A DNA stretch of 64,000 nucleotides from Candidatus Baltobacteraceae bacterium (GTDB taxonomy: Bacteria; Vulcanimicrobiota; Vulcanimicrobiia; Vulcanimicrobiales; Vulcanimicrobiaceae). Below are positions 7,834 through 14,766 of the stretch, in pieces. How positions within the stretch are numbered: the first letter of the stretch is position 1; the number at the start of each line of letters is the position of its first letter. The DNA lies in NCBI GenBank assembly GCA_036488875.1, contig DASXGW010000013.1, positions 231,281 to 295,280 on the forward strand, given 5' to 3'. Under the pieces are notes generated by a model. The model did no database searches and was not told where the DNA came from. It saw nothing but the letters and a program-made list of their open reading frames with translations. The position numbers and the translations under genes were made by a program.

Positions 7834-9701
7834 CGCGTTTCGGCGGCTAGCGCGCAGAAACGCTCGAACTCAGGGAGCGCCATCGGGCGCCCCGTCAGAT
7901 ATCCCTGAATGTGATCGCAGCGTGAGTCGGCCAGGATCTCAAACTGCATCCGGCTCTCGACGCCTTCGGCCGTCACTTTCATTCCGAGCGCCTGCGCGAC
8001 CGTGATGAGCGATCGCACGATGGCACGGTCCTCGCGGTGCTCGATGCCGGTCACGAACGTGCGATCGAGCTTGAGCGAGTCGAGCGGGAAGCGCTTGAGG
8101 TAACCGAACGAGCTGTAGCCGGTGCCGAAATCGTCGACGGTCACGTTGACGCCCAGTGTCTTGATCTCGTGCAGGCGTGAAAGAATCTCGTCGACGTAGT
8201 TCATCATCGTCGTCTCGGTGATTTCGATCTCTAGGCCCGACGGGTCGACGCCGCTTTCGCGCAATACGTGCTCGAGGTCGTGAAGAAACTCCGGATGCGC
8301 GAGCTGGTGTGCCGAGATATTGACGGCAACGGTCATCGGTACGCGAGCATCCTGCCAGGTGCGCAGCTGCGCGCACGCCGTGCGCAGAACCCACAGTCCG
8401 ATGGGCACGATCAGCCCGCTGTCTTCGGCGATCGGAATGAACTGATCGGGATCCAGAAGCCGGCCGTCGGGTTGACGCCAGCGCAGCAGCGCTTCCGCTC
8501 CGACGATGCGCGTCGTCGTCGTTTCGACGATCGGCTGGTAGTAGAGCTCGAGGCTGCCGTTCTCCGGCGCTTTGCGCAGCTCGCTACGAATTTGTTGGCG
8601 CAGCAGCGCCGCTTGATGCATCTGCGGCTCGAAGAACGTGTAGCGCGGGCCGTTGGGCTCTTTCGAGCGATACATCGCGGCGTCGGCGTTGCGAATGAGC
8701 GTGTCACCGTCCACGCCGTGCTCGGGCGAAATCGCGATGCCGATACTCGCCGACACTACGAACTCGTACTCATCGACAAACAGCGGCTCGCTAACCGCAG
8801 CGATGAGTCGTTTGGAGAGGTCTTCGGCGGCCGGCGCGCCGTCCGCCGCGGGAAGCGCAACGACGAACTCATCGCCGCCCCAACGCGCGAGCAGTGCGTT
8901 CGGCGGCATGACCGAACGCAGTCGCAGCGCGAGGGCGTGGAGCAGCACGTCGCCGACTGCATGTCCCAGCGTGTCGTTGACGTCTTTGAAGCGGTCGAGA
9001 TCGAGGAAAAGCACCGCGCACTGGGAGCCGTGATTGGTTCGCAGGCTCTGCTCCAGGCCTTCCATGAGCGTCTGACGATTCGGCAGTTCCGTGAGCGTGT
9101 CGAAGTGCGCCAGGCGGTCGAGGTGCTCTCTCATGCGAAGCGCTTCGAACCGGCTCTTGAGCTCGTTGTACTGAATGCGAATGCGCAGAGCACCGATCGT
9201 GACCGCGATGACGTAACCGCTCGCCACAATCGCCAGCGCGACGATGTTTGCCGGCTGCGTCAATACGCCGGCCCAGACAGAATAGAGGAGCTCGGTGACG
9301 CACGCGACGACCGCCGTGGCGACGAGATACGACGTGCGATAAAACGCCTGCTGAACGCCGACGGCGACCAGTAGGCTGGCCGCGATGTAATACGGATGAT
9401 TGCCGCTATCGACGACGAGAATCGGGACGACGATCGCGACCGGCAGCATATTGACCAGCTGCAGTTCGGCCGAGTGGCGCCGAAGCGCCGGGAAGGCGAG
9501 TACGGCCAGGGCGACCGTGGCCGAGACGGCCGAAGCTGCCAGCCGCAAGGTCAGCGAGTCGGGTGGCATGCCGGGGATCGCCAACAAGACGAAGTGGAAC
9601 GCCGGCAGCAAAACCACGATCAAGGCGCTGTAAATCCACAGCGTCGCGGTCGCAGTACGCTGAAGCCAAGGCCTATAAAGGCCTGGTTCGAAGGAAGGCA
9701 T
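7830..9701 (-). CDS. Membrane GGDEF-EAL protein (c-di-GMP turnover)
   Basis: A 623-residue protein with about six hydrophobic segments in residues 15-175, a short coiled linker, a GGDEF domain at roughly 190-355 and an EAL domain at 370-615. The cyclase signature is intact (RWGGDEFVVAL near 270) and so is the phosphodiesterase signature (GAEALLRW near 400, followed by DDFGTGYSS). The protein could therefore make or degrade cyclic di-GMP. The membrane module resembles MASE-type sensors, but its ligand is unknown. Start ATG 9701, close to the divergent tmRNA. The two domains are clear; net activity cannot be read from sequence. Confidence 0.93.
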   Translation of the reverse strand: MPSFEPGLYRPWLQRTATATLWIYSALIVVLLPAFHFVLLAIPGMPPDSLTLRLAASAVSATVALAVLAFPALRRHSAELQLVNMLPVAIVVPILVVDSGNHPYYIAASLLVAVGVQQAFYRTSYLVATAVVACVTELLYSVWAGVLTQPANIVALAIVASGYVIAVTIGALRIRIQYNELKSRFEALRMREHLDRLAHFDTLTELPNRQTLMEGLEQSLRTNHGSQCAVLFLDLDRFKDVNDTLGHAVGDVLLHALALRLRSVMPPNALLARWGGDEFVVALPAADGAPAAEDLSKRLIAAVSEPLFVDEYEFVVSASIGIAISPEHGVDGDTLIRNADAAMYRSKEPNGPRYTFFEPQMHQAALLRQQIRSELRKAPENGSLELYYQPIVETTTTRIVGAEALLRWRQPDGRLLDPDQFIPIAEDSGLIVPIGLWVLRTACAQLRTWQDARVPMTVAVNISAHQLAHPEFLHDLEHVLRESGVDPSGLEIEITETTMMNYVDEILSRLHEIKTLGVNVTVDDFGTGYSSFGYLKRFPLDSLKLDRTFVTGIEHREDRAIVRSLITVAQALGMKVTAEGVESRMQFEILADSRCDHIQGYLTGRPMALPEFERFCALAAETR

Positions 9702-9753
9702 GCTTGTTCACTTTATCGGCAGAAGCCCCCCGCAACCCGCGCTTGCCTGGCCG

Positions 9754-9762
9754 TGTTACAAT
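9754..9762 (+). promoter_or_regulatory. Extended -10 promoter element for tmRNA
   Basis: TGTTACAAT is an extended -10 box (TGn followed by TACAAT) 14 bp before the mature tmRNA 5' end. That distance suits a short precursor trimmed by RNase P. A matching -35 box is not obvious. Confidence 0.45.
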
Positions 9763-9776
9763 TTCTGTCTGGCTAC

Positions 9777-10131
9777 GGGGCTGAAATAGGTTCGACAGGG
9801 AGATCCGTGGTCGGCGTCAGCAGGCGGAGTTGCGAGCCCTCCTTAAACGATCGCAACGGCAATATCTGCCAACAACGAATACGCACTGGCTGCCTAATTT
9901 AGGTTAGTCACCGGACGCAGAGGGTCGGCCCGAATCGCTCTGCCCTCCGGTCAATAACTCGGGCTGGTGCGAGCGCGTGATTCGACGCTCGTACGAGAAA
10001 AAGGGTCTGCAGCGCGCGGTAAGCCCCGCTTTGAGGCGTACGCGCGATCAAGTTAAAATCGAAGCTGAGCCTGGAGAACGCGCCGGTTAGGCTTTCTGGA
10101 CTCGGGGGGCAGTACCCCGACAGCTCCACCA
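9777..10131 (+). ncRNA. ssrA: Transfer-messenger RNA (tmRNA)
   Basis: A 355-nt one-piece tmRNA. The 5' end GGGGCTGAAATAGGTTCGAC is the conserved tRNA-like half. The 3' end has a T arm in CTCGGGGGGCAGTACCCCGA and acceptor CAGCTCC, with ACCA encoded; the acceptor pairs with GGGGCTG. The tag frame reads GCC AAC AAC GAA TAC GCA CTG GCT GCC TAA, giving ANNEYALAA, a normal ALAA-ending degron. It rescues stalled ribosomes with SmpB and marks the products for proteolysis. Its last 69 nt are duplicated at 13136-13204. Confidence 0.95.
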
Positions 10132-10172
10132 AAACTTCAATCTATCGGTTGTTGATCCCGAGTAAACGCGAC

Positions 10173-10196
10173 GCACTAGTTCGTTAGAACTAGTGC
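10173..10196. repeat. Perfect inverted repeat downstream of tmRNA
   Basis: GCACTAGTTC and GAACTAGTGC are exact 10-bp arms around GTTA. No T tract follows. In the second copy of this flank (near 13243-13258) the left arm is mostly kept, but the sequence similarity ends inside the right arm. The hairpin therefore marks a rearrangement boundary. Confidence 0.75.
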
Positions 10197-10256
10197 CGAT
10201 TGCGCTTACAAAAATCAGCGGAAGCCCGGCAACATTGTGCGAAGGGGAAGCCCGGC

Positions 10257-10835
10257 ATGAGTTCTTTCCTTCCAGCACCGAGAATGTTCGAGAGTTATGG
10301 CATCCGCTCGACCGATTTGCTGTGGACCGGTCGACCCGCGAGTGGATTGAGATTTCATCGCAACGATGCGCTCTACGTTCCTTTTAGCCTAATGTGGGGC
10401 GGATTCGCGATCTTTTGGGAGACGATGGCCGTCAGCATCGGTACGCCCTGGTTTTTTAAGCTGTGGGGCATTCCGTTTGTCCTCGCTGGCCTTTACATGA
10501 TTGCCGGTCGATTCTTTGTCGACGCATACCGTCGTAGCCAAACCTGGTATGGAGTGACGTCCGATTCGGCGCTCATCTTGCGTCAAGGCTGGGCCGGAAA
10601 ACTTCAACGACTCTACCTGCCCAGCATCAATAAAATCGATCTTGAGCTCGCGCCGGCGGGGACCGGCACCATAACGTTTGGCGACGCGCCCGCAGCGACG
10701 TGGTTCAGCGGTAGGCAGAACTGGTCGGGAGGGCCTGATGCTCCATCATTCGAGGGTATCGGCGAGGCGCAGAGGGTCTACGACCTATGCGTTAAGGCTC
10801 AACGATCTTCCGCCGCTGCCATGCAGCCGGCTTAG
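10257..10835 (+). CDS. Membrane protein with PH-like domain
   Basis: A 192-residue protein starting at ATG 10257 after GAAGGGGAAG; an upstream in-frame extension has no ribosome site. There are two hydrophobic helices (YVPFSLMWGGFAIFWETMAV and WGIPFVLAGLYMIAGRFFV), then a beta-rich region. The stretch YGVTSDSALILRQGWAGKLQRLYLPSIN resembles bacterial PH (bPH/DUF304-like) domains that follow paired helices. Function is not known. It is the first gene after tmRNA inside the rearranged segment and probably stands alone. Confidence 0.65.
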   Translation: MSSFLPAPRMFESYGIRSTDLLWTGRPASGLRFHRNDALYVPFSLMWGGFAIFWETMAVSIGTPWFFKLWGIPFVLAGLYMIAGRFFVDAYRRSQTWYGVTSDSALILRQGWAGKLQRLYLPSINKIDLELAPAGTGTITFGDAPAATWFSGRQNWSGGPDAPSFEGIGEAQRVYDLCVKAQRSSAAAMQPA

Positions 10836-10898
10836 TTCAATCAAGCACGCGGCTAGCGCATTTTTGGATTTAGAAAAGCTCAGAGATCGTTCAACTGA

Positions 10899-11609
10899 AT
10901 GAATTCGCTGTGCGCGCGGGTCATCACCGCAATCACCGTCACCGCATCGCTCACCGGGTGCTCGAGAACGGGAGCGATCGTTCCCGGCGCTTCGCAGCAG
11001 CCACCCGTAATGCGACAACCACTCGTTTCAATTCCAAGCGTAGCGCGAGAAGCCGCCGCAAGTTCTCCCTGCGACTTCAAAGGAAATTTTGACCTCCACG
11101 GTTCCTGTATCAAATATGCCATGCAGAAAAAGGGAACGACCGTAGCCCTCGCTGCCTACCATGGTATCGCGCTCACGATGCTATGGCCGCCGCCCAATCC
11201 GCCACTATCCAACACCTTTGTCAGTGGGGACGCCACCGGCAACGGAGACATCACGGGAGCCTATCACGGAAGCCGATTCCCGAAGTACGGCTCGGTCAAG
11301 TGCATCGACCCTTTCTTTCACCCGATCACCTGTCCGGGTAAAGCGTTTCTCTACAGCTTCACGTTAAACGCGACGTCGTTTGAGATCGGTTTCCACACCT
11401 CACCGAAAATGAAAATAACGAACACCCGGCCATATCCTGGAACCAAGTGCATCATCGCCAACCTCGAGCACCTCAAAACGTGGGTATGGCAAATCCTCAA
11501 CATGCCGTACGCGGAGCCGGTCGGCGGCAGGCTCTCGATAAGGAGTGGCCCCCCTCTCACTTTTTCGGGTTCCGGAGGAGCATACTTTTTTGCCTACGTC
11601 TGCAAATAG
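10899..11609 (+). CDS. Hypothetical lipoprotein
   Basis: A 236-residue protein of no recognised family. The N-terminus MNSLCARVITAITVTASLTGC has a short hydrophobic stretch and a lipobox (LTGC), so it is probably a diacylglyceryl-modified lipoprotein. The mature part contains paired cysteines (SPCDFKGNFDLHGSC, KCIDPFFHPITC) and is likely beta-rich and extracytoplasmic. Its 3' end overlaps the convergent lnt gene by 16 bp. A lipoprotein next to a lipoprotein-modifying enzyme may be functional or chance. Confidence 0.6.
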   Translation: MNSLCARVITAITVTASLTGCSRTGAIVPGASQQPPVMRQPLVSIPSVAREAAASSPCDFKGNFDLHGSCIKYAMQKKGTTVALAAYHGIALTMLWPPPNPPLSNTFVSGDATGNGDITGAYHGSRFPKYGSVKCIDPFFHPITCPGKAFLYSFTLNATSFEIGFHTSPKMKITNTRPYPGTKCIIANLEHLKTWVWQILNMPYAEPVGGRLSIRSGPPLTFSGSGGAYFFAYVCK

Positions 11610-13039
11610 GCGAACAGCGGCGGTCGTGGAGCGCTGCGATGGAACATTCCAACGCCGGCACAAACGAGCGTGAAGGCAACGCAGAGCCAGTCGAACGAAT
11701 CGCCGATTGACAGATAGAGACTGTGGCCGGGGCCAAGCGGCACGTCGGCTACAATCGCGCGCACCAAGCCTGTATCTGACGCGGCCGAGGCGATGACACG
11801 GCCGTTCGCATCGGTAACCGTCAAGAGTCCGAAGCGCGACGCCCTAACTACCGCGAAACCGTCTTCGACACCACGCATGATCGCGAGTCGCGCGTGCGCG
11901 TCCACGTCGAGGCTGAAGTCGAGGGCCGGCACGAAGACAACGTTGATATCGCGACCGCGAACGTCGTTCCTCACTCCGTGCGGATAATCCATGTCTTTGC
12001 AGATCTCGACGGCTTGGCCGTCCCCGATGATACCCGGCGTGGTTCCGGCCGGGTAGTTCTCGAAACCCAGCAGCAAGCGTTGCTTGACGTATCGAAGCAT
12101 CGATCCGTCGGGCCTAAAAACTAATGCGACGTTTTGTACTTCCGTTCCGTGCTCTTCAAAACCGGCGATCAACGTCGTTTTGGTTACGCGGGCGCTCTGG
12201 CGGAGCACCTCGTATACCGGAAGCCATTGGGGTTGAATCTCCGCAGCCTTTTCTGAGAACACGACGACGTGTGCGCCTTGCGCTGCTAATTGTGTCGTCA
12301 ACCTAGCATAGCTGCGAGCGATGCCAAGCGTTTGCGCTTCGGTCCAGCCAAAGCGCACTCGATCGTCTGCGGCGGCCGCAACGCGGTATCGCGGCGGCGC
12401 CGGCCCGTCGAGTCGAACGAAACCGAACGCAACGTTGGCAAGCACAAGTGAGGCCGCTATGACCGCCGGCCAAAGCGCGCGGCGTGGTTCTCGTGCAATC
12501 ATCGCGATGGCATTTGCAACGACGCAGATAAGAAACGTCACGCCGCCTAACCCGACCAGGGCTGCGCTTTGGATGAGCACCGGAACGAAAGTCTGGCTGT
12601 AGGCGATCGACCCATACGATCCGTTCGGCGAAAGGTGCGTAAACGCGAACTCGAACGCCGTCCAGTATGCCGGAAATACAAGTATGGCGGCCGCGGGCGG
12701 TAGTCGTCGGTAAGCCAGCCGCGCGAGCAACACGCCGGCGGCGAATGCGGCCGAAGTCACCACCAATAGGACGGCCAGAGTGGCCGCCATGATTCCGTAG
12801 GCTTCGAACAGCGTAAGCTGCCCGAGCGCAAACGCCGCAAACGCCGCTGCCAAGACTTGCCACGACCGAGCCCGGCCGTATGCGAGCCATAACACCGGTG
12901 TGGCGGCGAGCCATGCTAACGGCCAAATGGACCCGAGATTCGTCGAGAAAAAGAACAGTGCGCCGCTGGCGATCGCGCACATGCCGGCGGTTATGGCGCT
13001 TCTCGCACCCACGGATGTCATCGTTACGAACATACCCAC
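11594..13039 (-). CDS. lnt: Apolipoprotein N-acyltransferase-like protein
   Basis: A 481-residue protein with about six membrane segments in residues 10-205, followed by a nitrilase-fold (carbon-nitrogen hydrolase) domain. The catalytic triad positions are visible: Glu in VVFSEKAAE, Lys in LRYVKQRLLLGFENYPAG, and Cys in VEICKDMDYP. Lnt N-acylates the lipidated N-terminal Cys of lipoproteins in the cytoplasmic membrane. The sequence around the Cys (CKDMDYPHGVR) differs from classic Lnt, so another acyltransferase of the family is possible. It lies inside the segment bounded by the duplicated tmRNA end and could be an accessory copy. Confidence 0.8.
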   Translation of the reverse strand: MGMFVTMTSVGARSAITAGMCAIASGALFFFSTNLGSIWPLAWLAATPVLWLAYGRARSWQVLAAAFAAFALGQLTLFEAYGIMAATLAVLLVVTSAAFAAGVLLARLAYRRLPPAAAILVFPAYWTAFEFAFTHLSPNGSYGSIAYSQTFVPVLIQSAALVGLGGVTFLICVVANAIAMIAREPRRALWPAVIAASLVLANVAFGFVRLDGPAPPRYRVAAAADDRVRFGWTEAQTLGIARSYARLTTQLAAQGAHVVVFSEKAAEIQPQWLPVYEVLRQSARVTKTTLIAGFEEHGTEVQNVALVFRPDGSMLRYVKQRLLLGFENYPAGTTPGIIGDGQAVEICKDMDYPHGVRNDVRGRDINVVFVPALDFSLDVDAHARLAIMRGVEDGFAVVRASRFGLLTVTDANGRVIASAASDTGLVRAIVADVPLGPGHSLYLSIGDSFDWLCVAFTLVCAGVGMFHRSAPRPPLFAYLQT

Positions 13040-13050
13040 CCTCTCAATCT

Positions 13051-13129
13051 ACGATCTGGGTACATCCAGATTAATGCGCGTCGTGTTGATTCCGGGATGG
13101 AACGAGAGCGGGAAAGGCATGCCGGTCTT
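13051..13129 (+). repeat. Duplicated 5' fragment of the lipase-like gene
   Basis: These 79 bp match 13929-14007, the start region of the intact hydrolase gene, at 77 positions. The match includes about 20 bp of upstream sequence (GATCTGGGTACATCCAGATT) and the first 18 codons. It ends abruptly 6 bp before a tmRNA 3'-end copy. It now encodes only a chimeric 29-codon frame (13074-13163) that runs into the tmRNA fragment. Confidence 0.9.
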
Positions 13130-13135
13130 CGAGGG

Positions 13136-13258
13136 AGCTGAGCCTGGAGAACGCGCCGGTTAGGATTTCTGGAGTCGGGGGGCAGTACCCCGACAGCTCC
13201 ACCAAAATTCGACTCTATCGGTTGATCCTGAGAAAACGCGATGCACGAGTTCGTTAGA
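13136..13258 (+). pseudogene. tmRNA 3'-end fragment plus downstream flank (duplicate)
   Basis: Positions 13136-13204 equal 10063-10131 of tmRNA, 69 nt with two substitutions, including the full T arm, acceptor 3' strand and ACCA. The next 54 bp resemble the tmRNA flank (10132-10188) at clearly lower identity with a 3-bp gap. The tag-coding region and 5' half are absent, so this cannot be a functional tmRNA. It marks a duplication or attachment-site copy. Confidence 0.88.
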
Positions 13259-13270
13259 AAGCACCGCGTT

Positions 13271-13762
13271 TTAAACGATGCAGCGGGTTCCGTTGACGAT
13301 AACGGCGGTGCCACCGAGGCCGTCGGGATACCAGCAGAACCTGACCATCGTATTTCTGGGTCCCGAGTTCCGCACTACCCACGCAGTATGGACCTTCTTC
13401 GTGAACTGGATATCGAACTTTCCGCCCGGCGCTCCCGTGTAAGTCGTGTAGTACACCGACTGCCGTGTCAGGCACCGGCCGCCGGCGCTCGTGGTGATCC
13501 TCACATCCGCGGTGCGTTGCGGGCGGATCGACATCTCGGGCGGAATGCGGCTCATGCACTGGCTGCCGAACGATTTCAGGTGAATCGTCGAGCGCGTGTA
13601 GTTGAGATACACGAAAACGTACGGTAGGTGGGGATGCAGTGCGGCGTCCTGTGCCGGTATGACGGCTCGATCGCCGCTCGACGTGATGGGGCCGCTGCAA
13701 GCGACGGTGAGGCTTACTAGCAGAAAAAGAACGCGCGTCATCAATCGTCGAGTGAACGTCAT
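13271..13762 (-). CDS. Hypothetical lipoprotein
   Basis: A 163-residue protein. The start ATG 13762 is chosen because it follows GGGAGGAGG at a good distance and begins a clear signal peptide, MTFTRRLMTRVLFLLVSLTVAC, with lipobox-like TVAC. The mature part has several cysteines (QCMSRIPP, RCLTRQ, RFCWYP, TRCIV) and beta-strand-like segments. No family is recognised. It is isolated between the tmRNA fragment and the divergent hydrolase gene. Confidence 0.55.
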   Translation of the reverse strand: MTFTRRLMTRVLFLLVSLTVACSGPITSSGDRAVIPAQDAALHPHLPYVFVYLNYTRSTIHLKSFGSQCMSRIPPEMSIRPQRTADVRITTSAGGRCLTRQSVYYTTYTGAPGGKFDIQFTKKVHTAWVVRNSGPRNTMVRFCWYPDGLGGTAVIVNGTRCIV

Positions 13763-13928
13763 AAGAGTTCCTCCTCCCGCTTTGCTTCCGTAGCATATGA
13801 AGGCGTCCTTCACCGTCGCCGAGTTCGAGTTCGATGCCGTAGATTCACGCCAAATCTACCGACAGGTCTTTCTCGCAAAGGGCTCTGCCGGGATGCGGGT
13901 TTGCCAGTTCGCGGGAATTCTGGTGCGG

Positions 13929-14007
13929 ACGATCTGGGTACATCCAGATTGATGCGCGTCGTGTTGATTCCGGGATGGAACGAGAGCGGGAAAGGCATGC
14001 GGGTCTT
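13929..14007 (+). repeat. Intact-gene copy of the 79-bp duplicated segment
   Basis: Partner of 13051-13129 (two mismatches). It spans the upstream region and the first codons of the intact lipase-like gene. The sequences before 13051 and before 13929 are unrelated, so the left border of the repeat is sharp. Confidence 0.9.
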
Positions 14008-14764
14008 TGCGGAAGGCCGCAATGGGTTGCCGGGGTTGGCGGCAGTTGGGTACGAGTGCGTGTCGTTCGACGGCGGCAGGGGCGGCCTGAACGAACGGAT
14101 CGATCAGCTCGCGGAGTTTCTGTCAGGCGTGCGTGCCAACGGAAACTCGGGCGACCCTACGCTCCTTTTCGGTTACAGCGCCGGCGGAATCATCGCACGT
14201 GGGTTGATGCGCTCGCGACAAGCGTCAGAATGGAAGATCGGCGCGCTCTTCCAACTCGGCGCCCCAAACGGCGGTATCGTCACCGACCATGTCGCCGGGC
14301 TGCTGCACCGGATCCATTTCTCCATGGACGTCATCGAGGATCTGGATTTGGAGTCGCCCTTCATGCAGTGGCTCAACGGCACGGCCGGTCATTGGGAGAC
14401 GGACTCTGCTACGCATGAAAAGCACTGGCGTCCGAATAAGAAGCCGTGGGTTACGGCTCGCGACGTACCGATTCTCAATCTCATTGGACGCGTTCCACGC
14501 TACCGGCATCTCACCGACGGCGTCGTCTTCGTCGATTTAGCGACTCTCGGCGGGCACGTGCCCCATGCGTTCGTCGACGATCCGCGAGCCAATCATCTCA
14601 ACCTTAGCGGCAGCTGGAACCCAATGACCCTCACGTTGCGCCGCTGGTTCTGCGACGATCGCCTATGGCCAAAAGCGGTCGACGCCGCCGCGCGGTTTTT
14701 CTCGGGCGCCGGGTTCCCGGCGGCTAGAGAGGCGAAATCCAGCGCCGCCATCAAAACGTCCTAG
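13952..14764 (+). CDS. Alpha/beta hydrolase, lipase-like
   Basis: A 270-residue protein beginning MRVVLIPGWNESG, a typical first strand and oxyanion loop of alpha/beta hydrolases. The nucleophile elbow is FGYSAGG (G-x-S-x-G), followed by FQLGAPNGG. The acid may be in VVFVD, and a His lies near GGHVPHAFV. It could be an esterase or lipase; the substrate is unknown. There is no signal peptide, so it is probably cytoplasmic. ATG 13952 is preferred over upstream TTG starts because the conserved fold begins there. It is separated by 2 bp from the ABC-F gene, so likely cotranscribed. Its first 18 codons are duplicated at 13074. Confidence 0.8.
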   Translation: MRVVLIPGWNESGKGMRVFAEGRNGLPGLAAVGYECVSFDGGRGGLNERIDQLAEFLSGVRANGNSGDPTLLFGYSAGGIIARGLMRSRQASEWKIGALFQLGAPNGGIVTDHVAGLLHRIHFSMDVIEDLDLESPFMQWLNGTAGHWETDSATHEKHWRPNKKPWVTARDVPILNLIGRVPRYRHLTDGVVFVDLATLGGHVPHAFVDDPRANHLNLSGSWNPMTLTLRRWFCDDRLWPKAVDAAARFFSGAGFPAAREAKSSAAIKTS

Positions 14765-14766
14765 CC

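Noticed and set aside
9777-10131. Protein-coding frames across the tmRNA region
   Set aside because: Open frames on both strands here are incidental; the tmRNA ends, tag and acceptor pairing explain the sequence.
10132-13135. A complete integrative element with integrase at the tmRNA site
   Set aside because: No integrase, recombinase or phage gene is found between the repeated ends, and the second junction lies in a hydrolase gene, which argues for duplication.
13136-13204. A second functional tmRNA
   Set aside because: Only the 3' 69 nt exist. The 5' tRNA-like half, pseudoknots and tag codons are absent.
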